A stretch of 64,000 nt of DNA from Alnus glutinosa. Lineage: Eukaryota > Streptophyta > Magnoliopsida > Fagales > Betulaceae. The stretch lies in NCBI RefSeq assembly GCF_958979055.1, contig NC_084889.1, forward strand, positions 3,860,761 to 3,924,760, written 5' to 3'. The notes under the pieces were generated by a model that made no database searches, was not told the origin of the DNA, and worked only from the letters and a program-made list of their open reading frames with translations. Shown in pieces: positions 33,410 to 46,000 of the stretch. Numbering within the stretch: the stretch's first letter is position 1; every line of letters begins with the position of its first letter. The translations under genes and the position numbers were made by a program.

Positions 33410-34593
33410 ATTAACTTTTAGTTTTATTTATTGTATCTAGCCCCAGCCATATCCTAAGGGCCGACCCGTCTATTCTAGGGTCCCTTGGGCCCAAACGCGA
33501 CCAAACTCTCCATTGCCAAGTAGCACAAGGCCCGTCTTCTAAAGAGCTCATCGGCCTGTCAAGGATATTGGAGCCAAAGAAAAGCCTGTCGGCCAGGCCT
33601 TAGACCTACCTTATTTAAGGACCATGGTACACCTATACCTTAATAGGATGCACCATAACCAATTTTTCCTCACACCAAGTAAGTAAAGTTTTTCCTTAAA
33701 ATGTTCATGAGTTCGAATCTTCATTAAAAAAAGAAAAGAAAATCATTCACACAAAAAAAAAAAAAAAAAAAAAAAGGATTTCCCTTTAATTAATCAACAT
33801 AATTATATTAGTTTGACCTTTTTTTTTTTTTGTTTGAAAGTAATTTGACCATTTAACTAGCAAGCTTCTATTGAGATATAACAATCCAAATAATTTGATG
33901 ATAATAGAAATTAGCATAATCATTAAACCTAATATTTTTGGAAAACATGACTTTCTGGAAAGTTCTCCCATTTGGTATGGAAATCCAATTGGCACGACAC
34001 GATTTCAGTTCACATTATATAAAGGGACAGTTGTCAATCTTGCGTACGCGATCAAATTACTGCCACATCCTATGACATCATTAGTGTTAATAAATTAAAG
34101 AGGTACAAACAGTTTTGCATATTTTATATTTTGGATTATTTATTAATATTTTTGCTTTTTTTTTTTTTAAAAAAAAAAATAACAAACAAAGCTAATTCTA
34201 ACTTTATTTGCTTCTTTTTTAAATATGAATTACACTTTTATAATTTAAAATATTTGCTAATTTTTTGGCAAAGAAAAAAAGCCCAAGCATTTTTTTTTTT
34301 TTTGGTGGGAGACTTTCAAAGCGGTTTGACTGGTCGGTTTTCGGTCGATTAGGTTCACACTTCAACTAAAGCCACCTTTATTGACCCTGTCTAGTTGCGC
34401 CCAGTTACGTCAATTTTCAATGCCATAGAAAAAAAAAGAAATAAGTTTATTTATTTTTTTTTATTTTTTTAGTTCTCAGATAAATAATCCAAAACGTGTT
34501 GGCCGTAAGAAGTTTATAGCCAGCTTGGCCAACCAAAACGCGTTGGCTCTATGAAGTTGGTAGATTGACCTAATAAAAAAAATTTAAAAACTT
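33410..34593. other. Intergenic DNA
   Basis: Contains a GC-rich 200-base patch (33435-33650: CCGACCCGTC, GGCCCGTCTTCTAAAG) that looks like a retroelement LTR remnant but could not be assigned. Several A and T homopolymers follow, for example at 33754-33774. No gene. Confidence 0.5.
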
Positions 34594-35327
34594 AAAGCCT
34601 CGTTGATTTTTCTGAATGATTATTTTATTAGGGAAATGAATAATTATTTTAGGAATAAAAGGTGGTGAAATAAAATGGCTATTCATATTCTTTTGTTTGG
34701 TAATAACTCACATATTTTAATTGAAATTAAAAAAAAACAATACTAAAAAAACCCTACATTATATTATTATTATTTTAAAAAATCAAACTAAAAGAAACCA
34801 AAAAAAATTTAAAATAAATTGATGGGTGGCCGACAAACCATTGGGGTGCCCGGCCACCCACCGTTTATCGGAGGCGGCAGCAGCCACCCCCAATGTACTT
34901 TGGGGGGCACCCCCGAGGCCCTAATGGACTATAGCCTCAATGAGAACTAGGGCTGCTGGCCCCAGTTGCTCTGGGGGTGGTGCGACCACCCCTAGCCTTC
35001 CACAGTGGCTGGTCGACGACCCATTGGGGTGGTCGGACAGCCACTTTGAGGTTTAGTTTTTTTTTTTTTTCTTTTTTTTAAACAAAAGATTTGAAAGGAA
35101 ATAAAAAATTAGTTTTTTTTTTTTTTTGGAAAATGTAATTTTTACTTCAAAGAATAGTTATTCCTCTCATTTTTTTAGAGAAATAGGTATTCCTCTTTGT
35201 AAGGGAATAGCTATTCTAATGAGAATAGTTATTCTATGGAATAGACCCCTACCAAATTAAAGAATAGTTATTCCTATAGAATATCTATTCCATTCTAATG
35301 GCCTATTCTGCAAACTAAACAGGACCT
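34594..35327. mobile_element. MITE-like element with GC-rich core, copy B
   Basis: Imperfect inverted ends AGCCTCGTTGATTTT and AGGTCCTGTTTAGTTT enclose AT-rich arms full of GAATAGTTATTCC motifs. A GC-rich core of about 230 bases (34820-35050) carries repeated GGTGGCCGACAAACC, GCGACCACCCC and GGGGTGGTCGGAC. It is the longer relative of copy A; no transposase is present. Confidence 0.7.
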
Positions 35328-37587
35328 AATTGTTGAAATTGCAAATACAAAGAGATTAAATTAAAATTGCATTAAAACTTATGTATAAGGAATTATATGT
35401 TTTATTACAAATGCATGTACAAATCATATACTCTAATTTAAGGAATATGTAAGTTTAATATATTAGTGGCAAAATTAATTAAAAAGTATTTTATTGTTTT
35501 ATGAGAGGTCATATGATGCTTAACAATAGGATATAAACTATCCGCTATTAAAGAAGAAAAAAAAAATCTTCTTTAAAAGAGTCATTGGGTTTTAATCCGT
35601 TTAAAAACAAGTTTTTAGGTTTTAAGGCATTTAAAAATCACTCACTCCATTATATTTTCAGTCCAAATTTTTGATGTAGTTTCTATCACGTCAACCACCA
35701 TCACATATGAAATTCTGATTATTTCCAGCATTAAGAGAAAAAAAAAAAAGAAAAAAAAAAGTGAGAATTCCGATCATAAAATAAATAATATTCATTTCAT
35801 TTCAAATTGAGAAGATCCTATTCACCGAGGGTGACTTGAGAGTTAACTAATGTGACAGAAAAAATTTGTCAATAATTTGGGAGAAAAAATTAACAAAAGT
35901 TAAATATATTAAGACATAGAAACTCATTGTTTATTTTCCCTTATCTTTATATTGATTAAAGAATATTTATTTTTCCTTTTACTTTTTGTTAGTTGGTGGG
36001 CTTGGAATCTGATCATATCGTCATTTTATCGGCTCCCTACTTTTTCCCTTTGACATTGTCGTCAGAAAATCATTATTTATTTATTTATTTATTTTAGCTG
36101 GGTTTCATATTGCCACTGTCGGAAAGAGCAAAAGAAAAATTAGAAAAAAATATGAAAAATTAAGAGACGAATTTCCTTGTACGCCTTTTCTCAACAACCT
36201 CTTTGGGCCCTTCTTTGGGAAGAGTTTTAAAGAACCGCACATGCACTAATATATGCATTTCAAACGTTAGCAAATATTCAATGCCCAACTGGGTTTGATG
36301 AACCTTCGTCAAATCCATTTTGGGTTATGTCCAAAACCATATCAAAGTGTAGATTTTCTCCAAATTTAACTTTTGAAATTGCGTACGATCCAAGTACCCT
36401 TTCATTCTTTACATACTTCTTGGGAATTCCTTATACATGTGAAAGATCTTAAATTCCTTATACTCTCTCATTTTTTTTTCTGGAACATCTTTATGTTTTT
36501 TTGCTCTGTTAGATTCTGCTTCGGGTTGCGAGAGATAAAGGGTGTCTTTGTGTTTTCTTTGTTGTTGCTTTTTCTTGAATAGATTATGAACTTTTACCCA
36601 AAAAAAGAGAAAGAAAGAAAGGAAGGGTGTGCATAATCTTTGTTTATTTTTCTGAACTCTGTAATTATAATAGCTACTTTTGAGCGACTTGGGATCTTAG
36701 CTGATCTGGGTCTCATCTCCTTCAACCAGTACTGCAGGCTCTTGATTTTTTTTGAGGTGAGTCACTCCTCCACTATTTGATTCTCTTCCTTTTTCTCTTT
36801 AACACGAAATCAACCATTGTATGTCATGAATTTAACGGGCATGTTGAGCTGGAAGAATCTATCTTTATCTCTCTTCCTCGTCTGCCAGTGTATGTTATAT
36901 CGACTTGAGGTGGCGAGAACTTTGATGTTTTGTGATTTTTTTTGTTAGCAGAAACATAGGGGGTACTAAAATGCCTGGTGGGTTTATTTTATTTTTTTTG
37001 GTCTTTTTCTTTCCCGGAATACCTTATTGAAGTGAAAAGCAAGAATTCGGATACCTATTGGTGGAGTTGAGATGTCCATGCAATTATAGAAAATATAGGA
37101 AATGCGATGTGTTGAATTGATTGGAGATATAATCATATTAATTCTATTTTCCTTTGGATTGCTTTCAACCCATTTGACCTTTTACTTTTGCGCATATGTT
37201 TGACTTGATAGGTTTCATGGAAGATTTCTTTCTCATTGTTTTTGCTTATCATCAAAATGGGAACTATGTGCATATGCGATTTTCCTTCTCGTGAATTACT
37301 GGTATTTCTTCATGCACACACAAACACACACAAAAAGAATTGCTGAGAATGTTGCTCATAATACTTCCATATCTGAGAAGCATGGACTTGTGATTCATTT
37401 TAAAAGGCATGCAGTTGCCTAATGTTTTCTGTGAATACTTTGAAGTTATAGGAATCACACAGGCTAATCAGAATTATCTTAAGTTTCTGTTGCATTTCTG
37501 ATTTAATTTCGACACTTCTTTGCTCAAATAGATGCTTTATGAGCAGGTAAAACCTTCATTGACCATGAACAGATAACATTACGCATT
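35328..37587 (+). promoter_or_regulatory. Upstream region and 5' leader of the DA1 gene
   Basis: AT-rich DNA without a gene up to about 36500. A likely non-coding first exon ends TTTGAG before GTGAGTCAC at 36757. A small second leader piece, ATGCTTTATGAGCAG, lies at 37532-37546 before GTAAAACC. A CATGAACAG acceptor stands a few bases before the coding ATG at 37588. The transcription start is not identified. Confidence 0.4.
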
Positions 37588-39940
37588 ATGGGTTGGTTTA
37601 GCAAAATTTTCAAGCTCTCTGGCCTTAAAGATTCAGAAGAGCATAGCCATACAAATTATGGAGGAGATCCAAATCATTATGCACCTACTAGTTCAGGGGT
37701 AATTACATCTACCACTTCTTCCTTTCATTTTATTCCTATCTCTGCAAACATGTATGATTGGAATGGGCATGCAAGCAGTTATTACTCTTAATGGGGTTTG
37801 TTAAAAATTACATAATTTACACATTTACACTTTCTAAATGTTTTCTTAATATGGTCCTCCTTTAACATGTTTCAGTGGGGAACTTGAATGTAGGATATGT
37901 GGCCAGAGAGCGAGAATGAAGCTATGGATCATGCAATTGCACTCTCTCTTTTAGAAGAAAGTCAAAGGGGATCAAACGTGATTGGTGAGTGATGTGCCTT
38001 TCAGATGCTACCATAAATGCTCCTGCCATTGTATGCTGTCTATGAGCTCAAAGGCATTGCATCGTTCACACATTCCAGTATTCATGTCTCAATCGTTCCT
38101 AGATATTACTGTCTTTTTTTTTTGGATGAACTAACACTTTATAAACCAAACACTGTATGTACAAATCTCTCCAGTTAAAACTGGAATCTCACCAAAACAA
38201 AATCAACACAGGCTAAACTAGCCTTACTAGATATTACTGTTTTTTGCTTGTTTTCATAGAAATGATATGTGACTCACTGATTCACCTCGATATAATTGCT
38301 CATAGGTTTTATTAGGAAACCTTTTGTAGTTTTCTATGATTGGATGGATTTAATGAATGGGGTCCTGGCTTTGTTGAGCCAATCAGTGTGTTAATGTATT
38401 TGGTGAGCAGAAAAAAAAATGTTGAACTTAACCTGTGATGCATGGCAAAGGAAATTTTGTTGTAAGATTATATTTTTGTTATTACCGGTAAAGAAAAATT
38501 TGCTCCTTCGTTTTGTTTTGTTGGTATGCATTTTATGGCAAATTTCATAGCAAAAATTTTGCACCATGGCTTCTTTAAATGATGACTGTGGCATCTATTT
38601 TGAAGCACACTTTTTATATCCATACCTCTGTTATGCTGCAAAAACTGTAGCTTCCATAGTGAACACATGATGTAGGACTTCCCACTTGACAATAGTAGTC
38701 ATGTGGTATATCTTAATATGACTTATGGTTCCTATTAAATGGTCCATTCTTGTAGACTGTGTGGCATTGAAAGTAATTAAGTAGTATTTGTTTTTAATGC
38801 AGTTGATTAATTTAATTTACGAGCGACTACCAATTGCATTTGAGACAAGATTTCTTGATTTGGGGAGTTAAATATGATCTTGACTGTTTTTGAAAACAAG
38901 TTAAGTTATGTTGATGCTTTAGATTGGTTTTGTCCAAGACTATGAACATTTACTGCGAACATCTTGTATGTACTATTGCAGAGATGCATTATATTTAAAT
39001 ATGAACAAAATGCTTTTTAGATATTGAATCTTCTAAGCTATGGGTAAGGTAAAAACATATGTTTCTGCAATGGCAAAATATCGCAGAGGCACATCAGTTA
39101 GCCATGCCAATCACGAATGACATAGTCCATGGTACTGAGGAATTATTTTGATTCATGTCTATCTCTTTACCTAAGTTTTTGGAAACAATATTAGTGGGTA
39201 TCTAGTATTTCAAACAATTGATGTAGGGTTCGAAGAGAAATTTCAAAGAAGTGAACACAGGTTCAGTTTCAAGATCCACACACACACATCCTGAAACCTC
39301 TTATTGCAAGTGAAGGCAGGATTAGGCCAGATGTATTTTGAAGTTCACTACATGATATGTTAAGTAATTAACAATCTTACATTGTTGAAAATAAGGTAGA
39401 ACCTATAAGTTTTTGGATGTGTGTACGTTGGTTTTAAATTTCGGACCTGCATCTGTTATGGGTCTAAGGTCTTTTAGGGTCAGTATTTGGTCCAAGTCAT
39501 ACTTAATTTGTCAGTTAGATTAATGCTCCCCAAGTATGGTTGCTCAGACAAGCATATGCAGCCCATATAAGTGATACACTGACATATCTTGAAGTTCATG
39601 AAGGAAGTAACAGAAAGCCAATCGCTATTTCATGAGGTGTGATGCATTTTCTCTTTGGTGTCAATTTATAACCTGGCCTCCAATCTGTATGAACCTCTAA
39701 ATACAGCCAAAAGTGTAATGATTACTTATTTCTTCAGTTTCCTGCATTGCTCCTTCGATTGGCTTTGAAACATCTTAATGTTCCTATAAAATTGGTGCTA
39801 ATATATGAGATACATCAAATTTGGTTTCTGACCTCCTGTCCTATGTCATGGATTTGCTTTTTGGGTAAATGACATGAAATAAACAAGTTGTTATATTAAT
39901 AAGTGATGGAGCATATTCATCTCTAGTTTTGTTTTCTATA

Positions 39941-40038
<98 letters not shown>

Positions 40039-43000
40039 AAAATGCTACAATTTGAATTAATTTGTTTCTCAAAATTTTTGATAGATCATGATTCTCAATT
40101 GGAGGATGATGAACAACTTGCCTTAGCAATGCAAGAAAGCCTAAATGTGGAGTCTCCTCCCCGATATGGATATGGAAACACATATCAACCTGCCCCAGTC
40201 TACTTCCCTATGGGGGGTTTAAGGTATATTACTTTGGTGTTAATTCGATGTATCATCTCAATTTTTCATGTTCTAGGTTGTTTATTCCTTCATTCTTTCT
40301 ATTTGAGTGCTTTATTCAGCCATGCATGTATAGAATATATTCTTTGACAACCATGAATTGGAGCTAGTGGATGAAATTATCATTTCTAATCTATTTTTAA
40401 GGTTTTAATTTTTTACATTTATAAATGTACTTTTTTTTTTTTTTTTTTTGGCTTCATAACTATGCAAGAGCCACAATAAAAAAATGCATTTTTTTCTTCT
40501 TCTCTTCATCCTTTCCTTTTTGGTTTTCCTGTAGGATCTGTGCTGGTTGCTGCACTGAGATTGGTTATGGACGATATCTGAATTGCCTGAATGCATTTTG
40601 GCATCCCGAATGCTTCCGGTGCCATGCTTGCAACGTACCGATTTCTGATTGTGAGGTGCAAAAATTACTCTCAGTTAGCTGCCGAAGAACACAGTTTGCA
40701 GTTGATTCTATTCTTGGCATCAGTGGTTCTTTCACCATAAATATTGTTTGAATTACCATATTTCTTTTGTGGCTTGTAGTTCTCTACATCTGGAAATCAC
40801 CCATATCATAAATCTTGCTACAAGGAGAGTTACTACCCAAAATGTGACGTTTGCAAGCACTTTGTAAGTACCTCCTCGTTACACAATATAGTCCTCCATT
40901 CTAATTCCGCATAAGCTAATTCTGCTTCAAATTTTTGTGTTGATGGCCAAGGAGAAAATAAGGGTGTCCTATAATTGTCAACCAGACCTTATTGAAGCTA
41001 AACATTTTGAAATGTCAACAAACAATAGTATTGTACCAAAAAATGAATTTTCATTTTATTTTTCTGTTCTTGAGAGTAGATACTGATCACAAAGTTTAGG
41101 TTAACAGATAAAAATGCATCTTTAAATGTGATGCAAGAACAGAGAGCTACTTTTAGATAAGTTGCATCTCATTTTAAATGTGATGCAATTTAGATATGAT
41201 TAAGATACAATTGTTTAAGAAGGGAAATCATAGAGCTAACCCCTGGCTAATAAAATAGCAAACACCAATATTTCAATCGCTTGAGGAGATGAAAACCTGC
41301 AAATGCAGGTTAAATCTGTGACATACAACTTCAAATCCCTTGGATGTTATAAAGAGGGTTCCCTATGAAAGATGCTCCCAGCCCTTAAGTTTATTTATTT
41401 TTTGATGAGTCTTTCAACCCTTAGACTTAATTCTAATCCATTGGCCTGGATATATCCTAGAAAGGTCACATGACTCATTTTAGGAGTCTCGTAAGTTGTA
41501 AATAGAAGTCTTATCAACTAAAATACTTCTAATTAAGAGACCACTAACCAACATTAGTAACCTCATATGGTAATAAAGGGGATTTATGCACAAGTTGCTC
41601 CTGACATCTGTGATGTGTCATGTTTTAAAGTTCAAAATCGAAATGTTTCAAAAGGGAGAAAAAGACGTGCCGATTGAATATTTTTCTTCCTTAGATATAT
41701 TACTCATTATCAGTTGGTGTTGGTTTTTTTTCAAAATATATATCTTTTCGACAGATTCCAACAAACAGTGCTGGTCTAATTGAATATAGGGCACATCCGT
41801 TTTGGGTCCAGAAATACTGCCCTTTTCATGAACATGATGGCACTCCTCGATGTTGCAGCTGTGAGCGAATGGAGGTCAGTGATTGAAACACTTTATCTGC
41901 CAAAATAGCCATATAAACCAACCATGTATTCTGGAAAAAATTTATTGGCATGATATATTAATTAATTATGTGCAGCCACGAGACACAAGATATGTTGCCC
42001 TTGACGATGGTCGAAAGCTCTGTCTAGAGTGTCTGGAGTCTGCAATCATGGATACCTCTGTATGCCAACCCCTATATCTTGACATACAAGAATTTTACGA
42101 AAGTTTAAATATGAAAGTGGAGCAGCAAGTTCCGTTACTCTTGGTCAAAAGAGAAGCACTAAATGAAGCAAGAGAAGGAGAAAGGAATGTAAGGGAAAAT
42201 GCATTCAAACCATATTATATCAGCTATAATATGTAGGATATTTTGCCATAATGACCACCAGTATTCATGAAATCTGCCTTCACTCATGTCTGATACTTGC
42301 TTGAGCAAATTCCAAGAGTCCACCCTTATGATTTTGCAAAGTGAATAAAGCTTTTTCTAATTGAAGTCGTTACTGGATACTTATTTACTAAATTGTCCCT
42401 TGTGGTTATCGACATGTACATACAACAAAGTCAACCAAGTCACTGGATGTATTTTTGTTATTATTACTATTTTTTTGGTGTGGTAGATTCATAAGAGCAT
42501 TTCTATACGTATCGTTACATCTAGATCCCAAAGAATTTCATGCCTACCAATTCCTATTATGTGTCTGAATGTGACAATTCCACTGTTGTCCATCTCTTTT
42601 TAGCTATAAAATTGAGTTTTATTTCTTTTTTCTTGGCCAGGGCCATTATCACATGCCTGAGACCAGAGGACTCTGCCTTTCTGAGGAGCAAACTATCAGC
42701 ACTGTAAGAATTTGTTCAAAAGCTTCATTGTGTTTATATACTGAGATATATGGAGCTCTATCTGATCATTTGTTTATGGTAAGCTATTTGTCTTATTTTG
42801 ACCTGAACATCACTAGATTTTAAGGCGGCCAAGGACTGGGGCAGGAAAGCGAGCTGTGAAGACGATAACAGAGCCCTACAAACTAACGCGTCATTGTGAG
42901 GTTACTGCAATTCTCATCTTGTACGGTCTTCCAAGGTATTGAATCTTTCTTTCTCTTCGCTTTTACCACTTGTTCTAAAGGAAACTCATGCAACACACAA

Positions 43001-46000
43001 TAAAACAAATGGATTGAAAGTACATCTATTCACAATTCTTATAAGTAGTAATATGTAGTTAAAGATGCTTAAAAAACAAAAAGATATGGAAACCTTGATC
43101 GTGACAGAAAATCATGAAAAGAAAAGCTATATACTAATTGTTGATATTAATTAATTGCAAAACATATTCAGAATCATGTGTGCATGCATGTGTATTCATA
43201 TGTAAAGATATAATCAATATATATGCAAGTGCACACGTGCACATATCCACACACACGCACAGGCACACGCACAAGACCTATGTAGCACATGTAAAACAAT
43301 TTTATGCTCTAAGACAAAGGAAAAAATAATTCCAGATCAATGGATTATTACTGTTGTACAATAGATCACTATTACAATAAATAACACACAACAATCATAC
43401 AAGAAAAAACCAAAATTTACATGGTTCCCTTGATGTGAGGTACGTCCACAGGCGGAGGCGATCACAAAAAAGTTCACTAACCAAAGATGGAGTACAAAAT
43501 AATAGTGAAGAAAAAAATTACTTAAACTTAAAACTCCAATACACCCAAATTTCTCACACACACAAGATACCCTTTACAAAAAGAAAACTCTTTGCTCTCC
43601 TTGTTGCAGCCCGCCACTGCAAGATTCTTATGGAGCAGAAACCAAGAGCTGAAATTCTTCTCTCTTGTTTTGTGCCGCTTCCTCTCTCTTATCTCTTTCT
43701 TTGTGTGGCGGCAAAACTAGAGTCTTAAAAATAATGAACTCTACACATCTACTTATATATCCAAGGTTGGCTATAAGACGTGCCAAAACATAAACCTAAG
43801 TCCACTCTAAGTTGACTAGGAATAGAAAAGAGTGACACAAGGAATAATGTGTCGGCTGGAACTCTAAGATCACTTTCAAAATAGGGCTCTTCATGTGAAC
43901 AAATTAAAGCCACGTCTTTACAATTACAAAGCATAGTTCTTGCCTTGATTGATAGGAGCTCCAAAAAATAGTACGAACAATGCTTCTTTTTTTCCTGTAA
44001 AATTACTACATTGCTGCTTGGCTTATTCTAGAATGAGAATTACATTTTAACGAGTGCTACATTAATGAATGGCATTCTTATCAAAGATACTGTGGCCCTA
44101 CTAGCTTCACCGAATTCCATCTTTATTCCCAAGTTCCGAGAAGCTTCATTAATTTTTTTTTGAAAATCTACTTTATTTGAAAATAATACCATCTTTCTGT
44201 AATCGAAGAAAAGTCATTGACAGAGAAGACAAATTCGTTCTAAACAATCAGCAAATACTGCAGAAATTACTCTCTCTCTGTAAGCAATATTTGAACCTAA
44301 GGCTAGCAAACATCACCCTACCCTTTTAACACCCGAGCCAAGAAATGGCAGCCTTGTGGAAGTTACTTAAAAACAATGTGTTGCTTTTAAATTTTTGTTT
44401 TAATACATGCATGACCAAGAAGAGACATGTTTCTCTGAAACCACATTTTATATCGACTTCCCTTTCAAAGAACTTAGGAAGGATGGGAATTGTGGGCAAA
44501 TTGCTGACTAAATAACCTGGAACCGAGTTACATGTTAATCTTGGTGGAAAGTTTTTGCTTAAATTTGATATATGGATCTCTGTTGAGAGATCATGATTGC
44601 AATGATTTTTTGATAAGTAGATCATGATTGCAATGATATTATTCTTGAGGGCAGATCTTTTTCATTATAAATTGATTAATTCTAAATACTCAATTCTCAT
44701 CCCATTGGGCTAATGTGACAGTGTCTATCAACCCTTTGATTTTTTTTTTCTTTCCTAATAAAGGATGATCTAAGGATTGATGGGTACTATCACATTAGCC
44801 CAGTAGGATGAGAGTGGGATGTGAGTTGAGTATGTAGCATTACTCTTACAAATGTGACAGTTCTATGAGTAATAGAAATGAATCATAGTTGCATTATCTT
44901 TTTATTCTACGAGACTACACATATATCTTCAGGGCTATATACATCGATCATTTTAAGATGATGCATATCTATTCGTCCCCCATCTTGTATTGTCTTTCTT
45001 TCTTTTTTCCTATTGCATATAATTTGTATAGTTTTTTTGGAGGAAGAGAGCGGCTTAGTTGAGACGATATTAAGGCCAAACACGGTGACTAATGAATTGG
45101 AGATGACAACTCTTTTGGAGGAGGTGAGTTGGAGGCAAAAATTGAGGGCACTGTGGTTAAGAGAGGGTGACAAGTGCACAAAATTCTTTCATCAAGTGGC
45201 CAATTCGAAAAGAATGAATTGTTCCATTGAGCAGCTTGTCGTTAATGGTATAGTTTGTTCAGACCAGCCAAGGATTAGAGATCACATTGTGTAGTTCTAT
45301 GACAGCTTGTTTACTGAGCTGTTTAGTTTGCGTCCCAAGTGTGATGGCCTTTTGCTTGATTCCATTGGGGGGAGGTGGCCAATTGGTTGGAGAGACCCTT
45401 TAGGGATGATGAGGTCTTTGAGGTGGTGAAAGCCCTTAATGGTGACAGGGCCCTAAGTCCAAATGGTTTTTCTATGGGTTTTTTCCAATCTTGTTGGGAG
45501 GTGCTTAAAGCAGACATTATGAATGTCTTACATGAATTTCATGCTAGAGGTACGTTTGTAAAAAGTTTCAACTCCACCTTCATTTCTTTTATTCCGAAGA
45601 AACCGGGGGCCATTGATGATAAAGAATTTCGACCTATTAGCCTAGTGGGTGGAGTGTGTAAGATTGTGGCCAAAGTTCTAGCTAATAGGTTGAAAATGGT
45701 TGTGGAGAAAATTATTTACAAGCCTCAAAATGCTTTCATCAAGGGTAGCATATCCTAGACTCAGTTCTCATTGCCAATAAGTGCATTGATAGTAGGTTTA
45801 GATCTGAGGTTCCAGGTGTACTATGCAAACTGGATCTTGAAAAGGCTGTTGACCCAGTCAATTGGGACTTCCTTTTGTATATGTTGAAGAGATGTGGTTT
45901 TGGAGAAAGGGGGTTGAAGGGCTTTTTAAAGAGGTTTCAATAGCTGCAATTTCGTGTGGCGGAGTTCTATGAGAGTTGTGATGGCAACACAAAAATGTTT

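Noticed and set aside
39923..40183. Open frame with a long Ile-Tyr run on the minus strand
   Set aside because: It is a translation of the (TA)n microsatellite in DA1 intron 2.
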